A model generated the notes under the pieces. It was not told the origin of the DNA, did not search any database, and was given only the letters and a program-made list of their open reading frames with translations. Both the position numbers and the translations under genes were made by a program. Below are positions 25,380-34,757 of a stretch of DNA of 64,000 nucleotides, piece by piece; the stretch's first letter is position 1, and each line of letters opens with the position of its first letter. Location of the stretch: contig FOEZ01000004.1 of assembly GCA_900110595.1 (NCBI GenBank), positions 124,001 through 188,000 on the forward strand, written 5' to 3'. The stretch comes from Arthrobacter sp. OV608 (lineage in GTDB: Bacteria > Actinomycetota > Actinomycetes > Actinomycetales > Micrococcaceae).

Positions 25380-26117
25380 CTAGGCGGTGACCAGCGTGCC
25401 GAGCTTTTCACCCAGGATGGCGCGGGTGACATTGCCCTCACCCTCCATGCCAAAGACCACCATGGAGAGGTTGTTGTCCTTGCACATGGTCATGGCGGTC
25501 TGGTCCATCACACGGATGTCGCGGCGCAGGGCGTCGTCGTAGCTGAGCGTTTCGAGCCGCTCTGCTGAGGGGTCCTTCTTGGGATCGGCCGTGTACACGG
25601 CGTCCACGCCGCTCTTGGCCATCAGGACGACGTCGGCATGGACTTCGAGGGCGCGCTGGGCGGCAACAGTATCGGTGGAGAAGTACGGGAGCCCGGCGCC
25701 TGCACCGAAGATGACCACACGGCCTTTTTCCATGTGCCGGATGGCGCGGCGGGGAATGTACGCTTCAGCCACCTGGCCCATGGTGATGGCGCTCTGGACC
25801 CGGGTTTCGACGCCGGCCTGCTCCAGGAAGTCCTGCAGTGCCAGGCAGTTCATCACGGTTCCGAGCATGCCCATGTAGTCGGCCCGGGAACGGTCCATGC
25901 CGCTTTGGGACAGCTCGGCGCCGCGGAAGAAGTTGCCGCCGCCCACCACGATGGCCACTTCCACCTCGGGAACTGCGGCGGCGATCTGCTTGGCGACGTC
26001 GCGGACGGTCTCCGGGTCAACGCCCAGCTTCCCGCCGCCGAAAACCTCGCCGGAGAGCTTCAGGAGGACCCGGCGTCGACTTTTCTCTGGCTGCAATACA
26101 GTGTTGACGGCTTCCAT
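25380..26117 (-). CDS. pyrH: UMP kinase
   Basis: Phosphorylates UMP to UDP with ATP, in pyrimidine nucleotide synthesis; a cytoplasmic hexamer. About 245 residues with the amino-acid-kinase fold: [12 protein letters not shown] near the start, [29 protein letters not shown] and [14 protein letters not shown]. The ATG at 26117 (MEAVNTVLQ) is chosen; the longer frame runs back through the terminator upstream. Confidence 0.95.
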   Translation of the reverse strand: MEAVNTVLQPEKSRRRVLLKLSGEVFGGGKLGVDPETVRDVAKQIAAAVPEVEVAIVVGGGNFFRGAELSQSGMDRSRADYMGMLGTVMNCLALQDFLEQAGVETRVQSAITMGQVAEAYIPRRAIRHMEKGRVVIFGAGAGLPYFSTDTVAAQRALEVHADVVLMAKSGVDAVYTADPKKDPSAERLETLSYDDALRRDIRVMDQTAMTMCKDNNLSMVVFGMEGEGNVTRAILGEKLGTLVTA

Positions 26118-26190
26118 GATGCCTTCCGGTTGGGGGTCTGAAAAAAGATTATCCTGCTTGGGCCGATGCTCGGAACTGGCCCGTTGCATG

Positions 26191-26226
26191 CAAAAGGGGC
26201 GGCCACCGAAGTGGCCACCCCCTTGC
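26191..26226 (-). terminator. Terminator of the rpsB-tsf unit
   Basis: On the minus strand AAGGGGGTGGCCAC and GTGGCCGCCCCTT form a stem with one bulge and a TTCG loop, followed by TTTTGC. It separates tsf from pyrH. Confidence 0.75.
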
Positions 26227-26234
26227 AGTACCGG

Positions 26235-27071
26235 CTAGGAGCCGACGCGGAAACGCGTGAACGCAGTTCCCTTGACACCGGCCTCTTCGAGGACCTGTGC
26301 CACGGACTTCTTGGCGTCCTTGGCGAATGCCTGGTCAACCAGCACCTCACCCTTGTAGAAGCCGGTCACGCGGCCTTCCACAATCTTGGTGAGTGCGGCT
26401 TCGGGCTTGCCCTCGGCCTTTGCGGTCTCTTCGGCGATGCGGCGCTCGGACTCAACCAGGTCGGACGGAACGTCCTCGCGGGTCAGGTAGTTCGGGGCCA
26501 TGGCAGCGATGTGGACTGCAACGTCGTGGGCGGCGGTGGCAGCAGCTTCGCCTTCACCGTCGACGGCGAACAGCACGCCAACCTGGGCCGGGAGGTCCTT
26601 GGAGGTCTTGTGCAGGTAGGCGTCAACCGTTGCACCCTCAACGCGGGAGATGCGGCGGACAACAACCTTTTCGCCCAGGACGGCGCCTTCTTCGACGACG
26701 ACCTCGGAGAGCGGCTTGCCGTCAACTTCGGTGGCCAGCAGGGTCTCGAGATCGGCTGCGCCGGACTCGACGGCAACGGCCAGGACCTTGTCGGCCAGCT
26801 GGATGAACTTGTCGGCCTTGGCCACGAAGTCGGTCTCGCAGTTGACTTCGATCATCACGCCGACGCCGTTGCTGACCTTTGCGGCCACCAGGCCTTCAGC
26901 AGTGGAGCGGCCTTCGCGCTTGGTAGCGCCCTTGAGGCCCTTGATGCGGATGATTTCGATGGCCTTCTCGGCGTCACCGTTGGCTTCGTCAAGAGCCTTC
27001 TTGACGTCCATCATGCCGGCGCCGGTGCGCTCGCGCAGGGCCTTGATGTCCGCGGCAGTGTAGTTCGCCAT
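26235..27071 (-). CDS. tsf: Elongation factor Ts
   Basis: Exchanges GDP for GTP on EF-Tu. 278 residues from the ATG at 27071. The N-terminal UBA-like part (KALRERTGAGMMDVKKAL) is followed by the core VMIEVNCETDFVAKADKF and the dimerisation domain with VAVHIAAMAPNYL. The open frame extends upstream into the rpsB gap, but the conserved protein begins at MANYTAADIK. It follows rpsB by 130 bases on the same strand. Confidence 0.96.
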   Translation of the reverse strand: MANYTAADIKALRERTGAGMMDVKKALDEANGDAEKAIEIIRIKGLKGATKREGRSTAEGLVAAKVSNGVGVMIEVNCETDFVAKADKFIQLADKVLAVAVESGAADLETLLATEVDGKPLSEVVVEEGAVLGEKVVVRRISRVEGATVDAYLHKTSKDLPAQVGVLFAVDGEGEAAATAAHDVAVHIAAMAPNYLTREDVPSDLVESERRIAEETAKAEGKPEAALTKIVEGRVTGFYKGEVLVDQAFAKDAKKSVAQVLEEAGVKGTAFTRFRVGS

Positions 27072-27112
27072 GTGAACCCCTCTGTCTAGAAATGTGTTGT
27101 GGTGTACGGACC

Positions 27113-27152
27113 GACAGGACGGCAGCCCACGAAAATGGGCCGCCATCCTGTC
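27113..27152 (-). other. Hairpin between rpsB and tsf
   Basis: GACAGGACGGC..GCCCA (27113-27129) pairs with TGGGC.GCC.TCCTGTC (27136-27152) around GAAAA. Without a T tract it is more likely an attenuator or mRNA-stability structure that sets the rpsB/tsf ratio. Confidence 0.5.
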
Positions 27153-27201
27153 AGCTGCTCCGGCGCCGCACGCGGCACCGGGAAATCCGGATGTACTTGT
27201 G

Positions 27202-28077
27202 TTACTTGGCGTCTTCAGCCGGAGCTTCGGCAACCGGAGCTGCTTCTGCGGCGGGAGCCTCGGCAGCAGCCGGGGCTTCCTCGGCAGCGGGAGCGGCGGC
27301 CTCTTCAGCCTTGCTGCCCTCGAGGAGTTCGCGCTCCCACTCGGCCAGGGGCTCTTCCGGAGCTTCCGTGGCGCCGGTGCCGCGGTTGTTGCGGGCGATG
27401 AGGCCTTCGGCAACGGCGTCGGCAACAACGCGGGTCAGGAGGTTCACGGAGCGGATGGCGTCGTCGTTGCCCGGGATCGGGAAGTCGACCTCGTCCGGAT
27501 CGCAGTTGGTGTCCAGGATGGCCACAACCGGGATGTTCAGCTTCTTGGCCTCATCAACGGCGAGGTGTTCCTTCTTGGTGTCCACGATCCAGAGCACGGA
27601 GGGTGCCTTGGTCAGGTTGCGGATACCGCCGAGGTTGGACTCGAGCTTGGTGAGTTCACGCTTGAGGAGCAGGAGCTCCTTCTTGGTGTAAGCGGAGCCG
27701 GCGACGTCGTCGAAGTCGATCTCTTCGAGTTCCTTCATGCGCTGGATGCGCTTGGCGACGGTCTGGAAGTTGGTCAGCATACCGCCGAGCCAACGCTGGT
27801 TCACGTACGGCTGGCCCACGCGGGTTGCCTGCTCGGCAATTGCTTCCTGGGCCTGCTTCTTGGTACCGACGAAGAGCACGGTGCCGCCGTGTGCAACGGT
27901 GGCCTTCACGAACTCGTAGGCGCGGTCGATGTAGGACAGCGACTGCTGCAGGTCAATGATGTAGATGCCGTTGCGCTCGGTGAAGATGAAGCGCTTCATC
28001 TTCGGGTTCCAACGGCGGGTCTGGTGTCCAAAGTGGACGCCGCTGTCAAGCAGCTGGCGCATAGTTACGACGGGCAT
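27202..28077 (-). CDS. rpsB: Ribosomal protein uS2
   Basis: Part of the 30S subunit. 291 residues. The conserved core covers residues 1-225: [43 protein letters not shown], and [20 protein letters not shown] with DTNCDPD. The tail is about 50 residues rich in Ala, Glu and Pro, the low-complexity extension frequent in actinobacterial S2. Confidence 0.97.
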   Translation of the reverse strand: MPVVTMRQLLDSGVHFGHQTRRWNPKMKRFIFTERNGIYIIDLQQSLSYIDRAYEFVKATVAHGGTVLFVGTKKQAQEAIAEQATRVGQPYVNQRWLGGMLTNFQTVAKRIQRMKELEEIDFDDVAGSAYTKKELLLLKRELTKLESNLGGIRNLTKAPSVLWIVDTKKEHLAVDEAKKLNIPVVAILDTNCDPDEVDFPIPGNDDAIRSVNLLTRVVADAVAEGLIARNNRGTGATEAPEEPLAEWERELLEGSKAEEAAAPAAEEAPAAAEAPAAEAAPVAEAPAEDAK

Positions 28078-28518
28078 GCCGACGCTCCTTCCGGCAGGTC
28101 ATTCATGAGAAACCCCTGGGGCTTCTTACCCTGCCATAGTTGACGGTTGATTAGCGTGGCCCGGGCGGGCCGTGCTCCTGGCGTCCATCGTGCTTCCCAT
28201 CAGGACCGTGGTCCTGACCGCAGGAAGTCCGATCCTCCAAAGAGGGCTGGACGCGCGTAGTCAGCCGCCGCTCCCCCACACTCCTGAATGAGATGTGCCG
28301 ACGCAGGCCGGACAGGGGCATATACCGTAGGAAGAACCTTTGGGATAGACGCTGGACGGAAAGCGTTGAGGGCGCAGCAAACTGCTCCATCAAGTGTACT
28401 ACAGGCCCCCGCACGCGGAGGACATGCAGAAAGGTTCGGACGACGGCGTCGACGTGCTTTTTCCACATACGGGAACCTGGCCCTGCCGGCAGCTTTTCAA
28501 CCCGCGCACGCTGGATTC
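28078..28518. other. Promoter region between rpsB and the divergent M23 gene
   Basis: 441 bases between divergent genes. No reading frame resembles a protein. It must hold the rpsB promoter and the start region of the peptidase gene. Confidence 0.5.
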
Positions 28519-29064
28519 ATGAAACCATCGGCACTGCTTGCGGCCCTGCTCCTGCTGCCCGCCTCCTTGGCCCCGGCCGGGGAGGTACTGGCGTTCGACC
28601 CGGCACCCTCCACTGCAGCGCCACAGACGGAAGTTTCCGCCCCTGTCGCAGCGCCTTCCTGGAGGTGGCCGCTCGCCCCGCGCCCCAACGTGCTGCGGGA
28701 TTTTGATCCGCCGCCCAAGCCCTGGCTCAGCGGTCACCGCGGTGTAGACCTGGGGGCAGTGTCCGACGGCGTAGAGGTCACCTCGCCGGCGGCGGGCACC
28801 GTCAGCTTCGTGGGCGTGGTGGTGGACCGGCCGGTGATCACCGTAGACCACGGCAACGGATTACGCAGCAGCTTCGAACCCGTGGAGAGTACCTTGACCG
28901 CCGGCAGCGTGGTAGCCGCCGGGCAGGTGCTCGGGACGCTTGTGCCAGGCCACTGCGCCGCCGCGTTCTGTGTGCACTGGGGCGTCCGGCGCGGCGACGA
29001 CTACGTCAATCCTCTGCAGTTCGTGATGGACCTGCGGCCGTCCATCCTGCTGCCGCTGGGCTAG
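28519..29064 (+). CDS. Secreted M23-family (LytM) peptidase domain protein
   Basis: 181 residues. A signal peptide (MKPSALLAALLLLPASLAPAGEVLA) leads to a single M23 domain, with no other domain. HRGVDLGA gives the first zinc ligands (His and Asp). The region that usually reads H-x-H is CVHWGVR, with Cys in place of the first His. As I recall, this C-x-H form is frequent in short actinobacterial M23 proteins. It may cut cell-wall peptides weakly or act as a binding or activator domain. Four cysteines are close together (CAAAFC). Confidence 0.8.
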   Translation: MKPSALLAALLLLPASLAPAGEVLAFDPAPSTAAPQTEVSAPVAAPSWRWPLAPRPNVLRDFDPPPKPWLSGHRGVDLGAVSDGVEVTSPAAGTVSFVGVVVDRPVITVDHGNGLRSSFEPVESTLTAGSVVAAGQVLGTLVPGHCAAAFCVHWGVRRGDDYVNPLQFVMDLRPSILLPLG

Positions 29065-29116
29065 CAGGCAGCAAGCAAACACCAGCCGGAGGCCAGAAGC
29101 CGGGCCACACGCCTGA

Positions 29117-30304
29117 TCAGACGATGGCGGAAATTCCCGTGATCGCCCGGCCTGTCACCAGGGTGTTGATCTCGTGGGTTCCCTCGTACGAGTAGATGGC
29201 TTCGGCGTCCGCGAAGATCTTTGCCATCTCAAAGTCAGTCACGATCCCGTTGCCGCCCAGGATGTTCCTGCCGATGGCCACGCTTTCACGCATCCTGGCC
29301 GTGGTGAAGGCCTTCGCCAAGGCGGACTGCTCGTCCTTCGCCTCGCCGGCATCCTCAAGCTGGGAGAGCCGGACCATCATGCCCATGGAGCTGACGGCAT
29401 TGCCCAGGATCTGCACGAGCTGGCTCTGGACCAGCTGGAAAGATGCAAGGGGCCGGCCGAACTGGTGGCGCTCCACCGCGTACCGGCGCGCCACGTCGAA
29501 GGCTGCCAGCTGCTGGCCCACGGCCTGCCAGGCGACCCCAAGGCGGGTGACCTTGAGGACTTTGTTGACGTCACGGAAGCTGTTGGCGTGCGCCAGCTTG
29601 TAAAAGTCCGGGACCACCACGTTTTCCAGGGTGATGTCGGCGTTCTGAACCGTCCGGAGGGCGATCTTGTTCTCGATCTTCGCCGCGCTGAAGCCCTCCA
29701 GCGTGGTGTCCACCAGGAACCCTTTAACCTGGTTGTCGTCCAAGTCGCGTGCATAAATGACCACCCAGTCGGAGAAGGTGGCGTTACCAATCCAGCGCTT
29801 GGCGCCGTTGAGGATCCAGGAGTCCCCCTCGCGCTTGGCAGTGGTGCGGGTCCCGCCGGCCACATCCGATCCCCCCAGCGGTTCGGTCAGGCCGAAAGCC
29901 CCGATTTTCCGAAGTGAATAGATGTCGGGAAGCCAGGCGTCCTTTTGCTCCTGGGAGGCCAGGGCTTCGATGGAACCGGTAAAGAGTCCGTCGTGCACAC
30001 CCATAAAGGTGGAGATGGAAGCGTCGGCACGGGTCACCTCGGCGTGCATCAGGCCGGCGAAGAGGTTGGAGTGGCCTTGCCGCCGGACCGGGCTGACCAG
30101 GTCGATGTCGGCGAGCTTCGGAATCAGCTCCATGGGGAATTCGCCACGGTTCCAGCAGTCCACGGCGATGGGCTTGACCTCGCGGGCCAGGAAGTCCCTG
30201 ACCTCCGCCAGCCGGTCCTGCTCTTTTGCGCTCAGCATCTGTTCGAAGGCATAGAAGTCGCCGTCGGCGTAGGGCAGGCTGAGGTTGGAATCGGACGTGG
30301 ACAT
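29117..30304 (-). CDS. Acyl-CoA dehydrogenase (glutaryl-CoA dehydrogenase-like)
   Basis: Oxidises an acyl-CoA with FAD in fatty, amino or aromatic acid breakdown. 395 residues from ATG 30304. FAD and substrate segments are GAFGLTEPLGGSDVAGGTRTTA and WILNGAKRWIGNA. The C-terminal half has AVERHQFGRPLASFQ and RNILGGNGIV. The catalytic Glu is in YSYEGTHEINTLVTGRAITG, the layout of the glutaryl-CoA dehydrogenase branch. A glutaconyl-decarboxylating activity is likely but not certain. A perfect palindrome 50-75 bases upstream suggests a dedicated TetR or GntR repressor. Confidence 0.87.
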   Translation of the reverse strand: MSTSDSNLSLPYADGDFYAFEQMLSAKEQDRLAEVRDFLAREVKPIAVDCWNRGEFPMELIPKLADIDLVSPVRRQGHSNLFAGLMHAEVTRADASISTFMGVHDGLFTGSIEALASQEQKDAWLPDIYSLRKIGAFGLTEPLGGSDVAGGTRTTAKREGDSWILNGAKRWIGNATFSDWVVIYARDLDDNQVKGFLVDTTLEGFSAAKIENKIALRTVQNADITLENVVVPDFYKLAHANSFRDVNKVLKVTRLGVAWQAVGQQLAAFDVARRYAVERHQFGRPLASFQLVQSQLVQILGNAVSSMGMMVRLSQLEDAGEAKDEQSALAKAFTTARMRESVAIGRNILGGNGIVTDFEMAKIFADAEAIYSYEGTHEINTLVTGRAITGISAIV

Positions 30305-30353
30305 GGTTACCTCGCAAGTGATCAGCGGTGACCGGGGCTCGCGGAATGAGCAC

Positions 30354-30379
30354 GGTATGTTACTGGTCAGTAACATACC
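30354..30379 (-). promoter_or_regulatory. Palindromic operator before the acyl-CoA dehydrogenase gene
   Basis: GGTATGTTACTG and CAGTAACATACC are perfect 12-bp arms with a 2-base GT centre. The site is 50 bases before the ATG. It looks like a TetR-type operator; no regulator gene is adjacent. Confidence 0.75.
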
Positions 30380-30430
30380 GCATCTGGGGCTCTTATGAAA
30401 GGCCGGTATAAGGACATGCCTCCTCCCCCA

Positions 30431-30716
30431 AACGCCCCATCACCTCCTGCAGCATCCACCCCAACGCCCCATCACCTCCTGCAGGTTTTGGAGCATGGCT
30501 CTATCACTTGGAGGATGGGCTCGACGGCGGCCTCGCCAGGCACGCGTTCGGCCCCACCGAGGGAAGCTCCAAACACTGATGGGGCGTTGGCCGGAATGTT
30601 GCGGGGGGTGATGGGGCGTTGGCCGGAATGTTGCGGGGGGTGATGGGGCGTTGCCAGGAACAGTGCGGGAGGTGATGGGGCGTTCGCCGGAATGTTGCGG
30701 GACGTGATGGGGCGTC
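30431..30716. repeat. 32-bp-period repeat array in two opposing blocks
   Basis: AACGCCCCATCACCTCCTGC occurs at 30431 and 30463. The opposite orientation, TGATGGGGCGTT, occurs at 30577, 30609, 30641, 30673 and 30705 (the last ending GTC). Every spacing within a block is exactly 32 bases. Part of each unit is strongly conserved and about 12 bases vary. About 90 unique bases separate the two blocks. A related array lies at 62457-62566. No gene lies in 30380-30789. Confidence 0.85.
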
Positions 30717-30789
30717 CCTGTTTTGGCCGCAAGAAAGAAAAACCGCGGCCGGCGATGTGCACCGGCCGCGGTTTCCGGGGTGTTGAAAG

Positions 30790-30863
30790 TAGGGCTACTC
30801 GGACTTGAACCGAGGACCTTAGGATTATGAGTCCCGCGCTCTAACCAGCTGAGCTATAGCCCC
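30790..30863 (-). tRNA. tRNA with CAU anticodon (Met, or Ile2)
   Basis: A 74-base cloverleaf. The acceptor is GGGGCTA/TAGCCCT with a G-T first pair and discriminator A; there is TTCAAGTC in the T loop and CTCATAA in the anticodon loop. It is not the initiator, which lacks the first pair. Whether it is elongator Met or lysidine-modified Ile2 cannot be settled by eye. Confidence 0.9.
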
Positions 30864-30936
30864 TTGATGCCCCGAACCTTCCACCAACAGTGGTCGGCAG
30901 CAGGGCAAAAACACTCTAGCAAACCCCGGAAGGCGT

Positions 30937-32133
30937 TTAGACCACCTTGTCTTCGAATCCGGCGCCCCGGTAGAGGTCCTCGAAGGTCTGCAGGGTTCCC
31001 TGCATGCTGTGCGGTTCCACCATCTGCCGGCTGACCTGGCCCATGGCTGCGCGCTGGTCCGCGGGAAGTTCCAGGATCAGGGTGATCTTTTTGGCCAGGT
31101 CATCGCTGTCACCGGGAGCGAACAGGTATCCGTTTTCGCCATCGCGGACCAGGTGCGGCAGGGCCATGGCGTTGGCCAATACCACCGGGGTGGACGCCGA
31201 CATCGCCTCCAGGGTGACCAGCGACTGAAGCTCCGCGGTGCCGGGCATGCAGAACAGGTCAGCCCGGATGTAAGCCTTCCGCAGCTCCTCGTCGCTGGCC
31301 AGGCCCAGGAACTTTACCCGGTCCCCCAGCCCGAGCCGCTGGACGAGGTTTTCGAGGTTGGACCTCACTTCGCCGCCGCCCACGATCTCCAAGTGAACCT
31401 TCAGCTCTGCGGGCGTCTTGCCGATGGCCTCGATCAGCACATCCACATGCTTTTCCTCCGCCAGGCGGCCCACGAACAACACGGTGGGGTGGGCGTGCGG
31501 TTCGATCTGTTCGCCGGGCTGCAGTTCGTAGGCGGCGGAGTCGATGCCGTTGGACAGCGGAAGGACTTTGCGCAGGAAGGCATGCTGGTGCATGGCTTTG
31601 GCCGCCAGCGGGGTGGGGGTGGTCACCACATCGGCCTGGCCCATGACCTTGCCCATGTCCTTCCAGGAGATGCGCCCGATAATGTTCTTGAACCACTGGG
31701 GAAAGGGAAGGAACGGGTTGAGGTTTTCCGGCATGAAGTGGTTGGTGGCAACGACGCGGATGCCGCGCCGGACAGCTTCATAGAGGACGTGCTCGCCGAT
31801 CATGTAGTGGCTCTGGATGTGCACCACATCGGGCTGGACGCGGTCGAAGAGGAGGCTGATTTCCTTCTTGATTTCCCAGGGGAAGCAGATCCGGAAGTAC
31901 TCGTGCGTGGGGACCCCGTGCGAGCGGAGCCGGTGGACGGTTGCCTCCAAGCGGAACTCGGTGAAGCTCTTGCCGTTGTCCGCACGGCAGGCCAGCACGT
32001 GCACGTTGTGGCCGCGGCCGGACATTCCCTTCGCCAGGCGGTAGCCGAACTGGGCTGCGCCGTTGATGTGCGGCGGGTAGGTGTCGGCAGCTATCAGGAT
32101 GGTCAGGGGTCGCTGGTCTGCGGGCGTGGTCAC
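30937..32133 (-). CDS. Glycosyltransferase family 4, GT-B fold
   Basis: 398 residues of a retaining nucleotide-sugar glycosyltransferase. The N-terminal acceptor domain begins ILIAADTYPPHINGAAQFGYRLA. The C-terminal donor domain has VLFVGRLAEEKHVDVLIEA, then LFCMPGTAELQSLVTLEAMSASTPVV with the Glu pair that binds the sugar nucleotide. It resembles mannosyltransferases of the MgtA/PimB group that act on lipid acceptors. No sugar-pathway neighbours narrow the acceptor. Confidence 0.85.
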   Translation of the reverse strand: MTTPADQRPLTILIAADTYPPHINGAAQFGYRLAKGMSGRGHNVHVLACRADNGKSFTEFRLEATVHRLRSHGVPTHEYFRICFPWEIKKEISLLFDRVQPDVVHIQSHYMIGEHVLYEAVRRGIRVVATNHFMPENLNPFLPFPQWFKNIIGRISWKDMGKVMGQADVVTTPTPLAAKAMHQHAFLRKVLPLSNGIDSAAYELQPGEQIEPHAHPTVLFVGRLAEEKHVDVLIEAIGKTPAELKVHLEIVGGGEVRSNLENLVQRLGLGDRVKFLGLASDEELRKAYIRADLFCMPGTAELQSLVTLEAMSASTPVVLANAMALPHLVRDGENGYLFAPGDSDDLAKKITLILELPADQRAAMGQVSRQMVEPHSMQGTLQTFEDLYRGAGFEDKVV

Positions 32134-32260
32134 GTGGAGGGCTCCTGATGGTCACGGTGCGGACAGCGTGTACTGACAGCACGGCCGGCCGCGGCTGGCG
32201 CCGGGGCCTCGTGTATTTGCTGGCTGGAAGGGACTGGATGGACAGGAAGGGCGGACAGGA

Positions 32261-33169
32261 CTACAGGGTTGGCTTGCCCGCGGCCCGCGGCGCGTCCTTC
32301 TTGCGCTTGGTGACCTCGGGGTGGTGCCTGGAAAGGGCGATTACCCCCACGATAGCAAGGGATGCGGCAGTTCCCATGGCAATGGCCATTACGGCGTGCA
32401 CATCCGGACGGAGTTCGCCGAGGATGACAATCCCGATGGCGATTCCCACTAAGGGATCAATCACGGTGAGTCCTGCGATGACCAGGTCCGGCGGCCCTGA
32501 GGAGTAGGCGTTTTGGACAAACCATGACCCCAGTCCACCTGCGGCGATGAGGGCCACCACTGAGTACCACTGCACGTTCAGCAGGAAGAGCCCGTTGGGA
32601 TCGAGCAGGTGCTTGCCGATGATCCGGGTGAGTACGGCTACGAATCCAAAGAGCACCCCGGCCCCCAGGATGTAGACGAAGGCGTTGATCCGGTGCTTGA
32701 ACATGACTGCCAAAGTGCCGAAGAGTCCGACGGCGAGGGCCAGCAGCAGGACGATCGTCAGTTCGTCGGCGAAGCTTACGTGGTGGTTTTCCTGGGTGAC
32801 GTTGACCGCGAGGATGACAAAGAGTGCCGAGCCTGTCACACAGGCTGAGATGGCAACCACCGTTGCCCGGTTGATCGTCAGGTCCTGGTCTTTGGCATTG
32901 ATGATGGTGGTGATGACGAGCGCGATGGCCCCGATGGGCTGGACGACGGTCAGCGGGGCGGAGACAAGGGCAACAGCGTTCATCGCCATTCCGGCGCCCA
33001 GCAGGAGGAGGCCGAACACCCAGCGCGGATTCCTCAACAGGCGGAGGAACCCGTTCGAGCTCAGGGCCAATCCCCCGGTGTCGGCCTTGACCGCACTGCC
33101 CTGGCGCTGCGCACCCAAAGCCAGGCAGAACGCACCCAGCACCGCGAGTACCACGGCGAGCCAGACCAT
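32261..33169 (-). CDS. DMT-superfamily membrane transporter (EamA/NIPA-like)
   Basis: 302 residues, about nine or ten helices, with the two-repeat plan of drug/metabolite transporters. Features include GAFCLALGAQRQG, LVSAPLTVVQPIGAIALVITT and, in the second half, VIDPLVGIAIGIVILGE, similar to bacterial NIPA-type proteins. Its ATG shares a base with the TGA of the CDP-alcohol phosphatidyltransferase gene (TGATG), so the two are coupled. The substrate is unknown. Confidence 0.8.
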   Translation of the reverse strand: MVWLAVVLAVLGAFCLALGAQRQGSAVKADTGGLALSSNGFLRLLRNPRWVFGLLLLGAGMAMNAVALVSAPLTVVQPIGAIALVITTIINAKDQDLTINRATVVAISACVTGSALFVILAVNVTQENHHVSFADELTIVLLLALAVGLFGTLAVMFKHRINAFVYILGAGVLFGFVAVLTRIIGKHLLDPNGLFLLNVQWYSVVALIAAGGLGSWFVQNAYSSGPPDLVIAGLTVIDPLVGIAIGIVILGELRPDVHAVMAIAMGTAASLAIVGVIALSRHHPEVTKRKKDAPRAAGKPTL

Positions 33170-33789
33170 CAGGCGGTCCCGCCGTCGTGATGCAGCCTTC
33201 TGCCCTTGCGCAGGATGGCCCAGAAATAGTTGTAGGCGGCTATCCAGTGGCCGATCAGGCCCAGGCCCAGCACAATCCACGCTGCCACGAACAGCTCATC
33301 AGAGAATTTCGTATCCAGTCGGGAGAGGACCAGCAGCGGAGTGCCCAGAAGCAGCAGGCCGGTGCGGACCTTTCCCACAATGCTGACCGGAAGATCCGGG
33401 TGGCCGCGGAAGAAGGACAGCGTCAGGGCCAGCAGGATGGCGTCCGGGACCACCAGCGCGGCAAGGTAGAGCCAGTGGACGACGCCGGCAATCACCAGCG
33501 TGACGGCGACGGCGATCAGAGCCAGGCGGTCGGCGATGGGATCCAGGACCCGTCCGAGCTTCGAGGCCTGGTCGAAGCGGCGGGCAACGTACCCGTCGAT
33601 CCAGTCCGTTCCGGCCATAACCGCCAAAACCACCACGCCTGCGGCGTATTGCTTTTGTGCCAAGACCAGCCAAATGAACAGCGGCACGCCCATAAACCGC
33701 ACAACGGTGAGCAGGTTGGGGATGGTGAAGACGCGGTCGTGGTCGACCTGGGGGCGGCCGGGACGGGAGCCGGCACCGATGAACTTCAT
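33169..33789 (-). CDS. CDP-alcohol phosphatidyltransferase family protein
   Basis: Transfers a phosphatidyl group from CDP-diacylglycerol to an alcohol in the membrane. 206 residues with about five helices. It contains the complete family motif D-x2-D-G-x2-A-R-x8-G-x3-D-x3-D as DWIDGYVAR..GRVLDPIAD. Likely products are phosphatidylglycerol phosphate or cardiolipin, but the family is too uniform to decide. Downstream is the coupled DMT transporter. Confidence 0.88.
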   Translation of the reverse strand: MKFIGAGSRPGRPQVDHDRVFTIPNLLTVVRFMGVPLFIWLVLAQKQYAAGVVVLAVMAGTDWIDGYVARRFDQASKLGRVLDPIADRLALIAVAVTLVIAGVVHWLYLAALVVPDAILLALTLSFFRGHPDLPVSIVGKVRTGLLLLGTPLLVLSRLDTKFSDELFVAAWIVLGLGLIGHWIAAYNYFWAILRKGRRLHHDGGTA

Positions 33790-33902
33790 CCCGTCCCCTT
33801 TCCTTCCTGCTGCCCGCGGCGCGTACTAACGATTCGTGTCCCTGTTCACTGCCGCTGACTTTGTCTTGCCGGGCTGCCGGAGCAGCCTCAGTGTGGCCGG
33901 GG

Positions 33903-34757
33903 CTAGTACGTCCGGAGGAGCTTGCGGACCAGCACAACCAACACGGTCCCGGCGGCCGCAAGGGCAGCCAGAGGTTTCCACCGCGCGCCCAGGCCTCCTG
34001 TGGATTCCGAGAGACCGGCCAGCCGGCTCGCGGCGAGGTCTTTGCCCCGGACGGCCAGAACCTGGCCCTCACGCATCTTGACCTGCGCAGCAGCCAAAAG
34101 GAACCGGGCCTGGGTTTTGACATCGAGTTCATCGCCGAGTTCGTCGCGGACTTCGGCGAGGTGGTGGCGGCGCTGGCCCAGGCGGCGGGCGATTTCCGGC
34201 TCGGAGGCCTGCGGGAATTCCTTGTTATGCTCTGCGGCCTTGGCTTCCTTTTCAGCCTTGGCCTTCGCAGCGGCTTCCGCCTTGGCTGCCTTGGCAGCTT
34301 TTGCCTCGGGACTCTGGGGGTCCAGGACCGCAGGGTTGAAGGCAGATCCCTCCCTGGCAACGCCAATATCGTGCTTGATGCCGCGGATGGTCTCCTCCGG
34401 CAGCAGCGGCATGGCCTTCTTGAACCTGCTGACGCCGATCAGTCCGCCGATGAGTGCAATCAGCAGGAACGCCGCGGAAACCAGCAGTGCAGCCAGCCAG
34501 GCGGGCATGATGGTGGCCAGTCCCATGATGGCGGCAACGATCAGTGCCACCACGAGGAAGAGGACAAAGACCAGGGCAACAGCGAGGAAAGCGGAAGCAA
34601 CTCCAACCTGGACACCTTTACGCTTCAGCTCAATCTTTGCGAAGGCGATCTCGTCGTTGAGCTGGCGGGGCGCCAACCGGAAAAGGAGTTTAAGCGTCCC
34701 GGGCAGCGCGGCGATGCGCACTCCCTGGCTGGTCCGCCCGCTGTGACGTCCGCTCAT
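33903..34757 (-). CDS. Putative actinobacterial Holin-X family protein
   Basis: 284 residues. The N-terminal 130 residues (ALPGTLKLLFRLAPRQLNDEIAFAKIELKRKG, then two helix pairs) match the Holin-X family. A long Ala/Lys/Glu-rich helical stretch follows. The C-terminal third has a DUF3618-like region (RDELGDELDVKTQARF) and a final helix, AALAAAGTVLVVLV. Despite the name there is no phage context; these are ordinary membrane proteins, perhaps in envelope stress or division. Here Holin-X and the DUF3618-like part are in one protein, whereas they are often separate genes. Confidence 0.8.
   Translation of the reverse strand: MSGRHSGRTSQGVRIAALPGTLKLLFRLAPRQLNDEIAFAKIELKRKGVQVGVASAFLAVALVFVLFLVVALIVAAIMGLATIMPAWLAALLVSAAFLLIALIGGLIGVSRFKKAMPLLPEETIRGIKHDIGVAREGSAFNPAVLDPQSPEAKAAKAAKAEAAAKAKAEKEAKAAEHNKEFPQASEPEIARRLGQRRHHLAEVRDELGDELDVKTQARFLLAAAQVKMREGQVLAVRGKDLAASRLAGLSESTGGLGARWKPLAALAAAGTVLVVLVRKLLRTY

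Noticed and set aside
27072..27428. N-terminal extension of EF-Ts into the rpsB region
   Set aside because: The frame is open, but EF-Ts proteins begin at MANYTAADIK and the extra part overlaps the end of rpsB on the same strand in another frame.
30431..30716. Possible CRISPR array because of regular 32-base spacing
   Set aside because: There are no unique spacers: the variable part of each unit is also repeated within the locus, the orientation reverses inside the array, and no cas genes are near.
33903..34757. Phage holin as a sign of a prophage
   Set aside because: The Holin-X family is a general actinobacterial membrane family, and no other phage genes are nearby.
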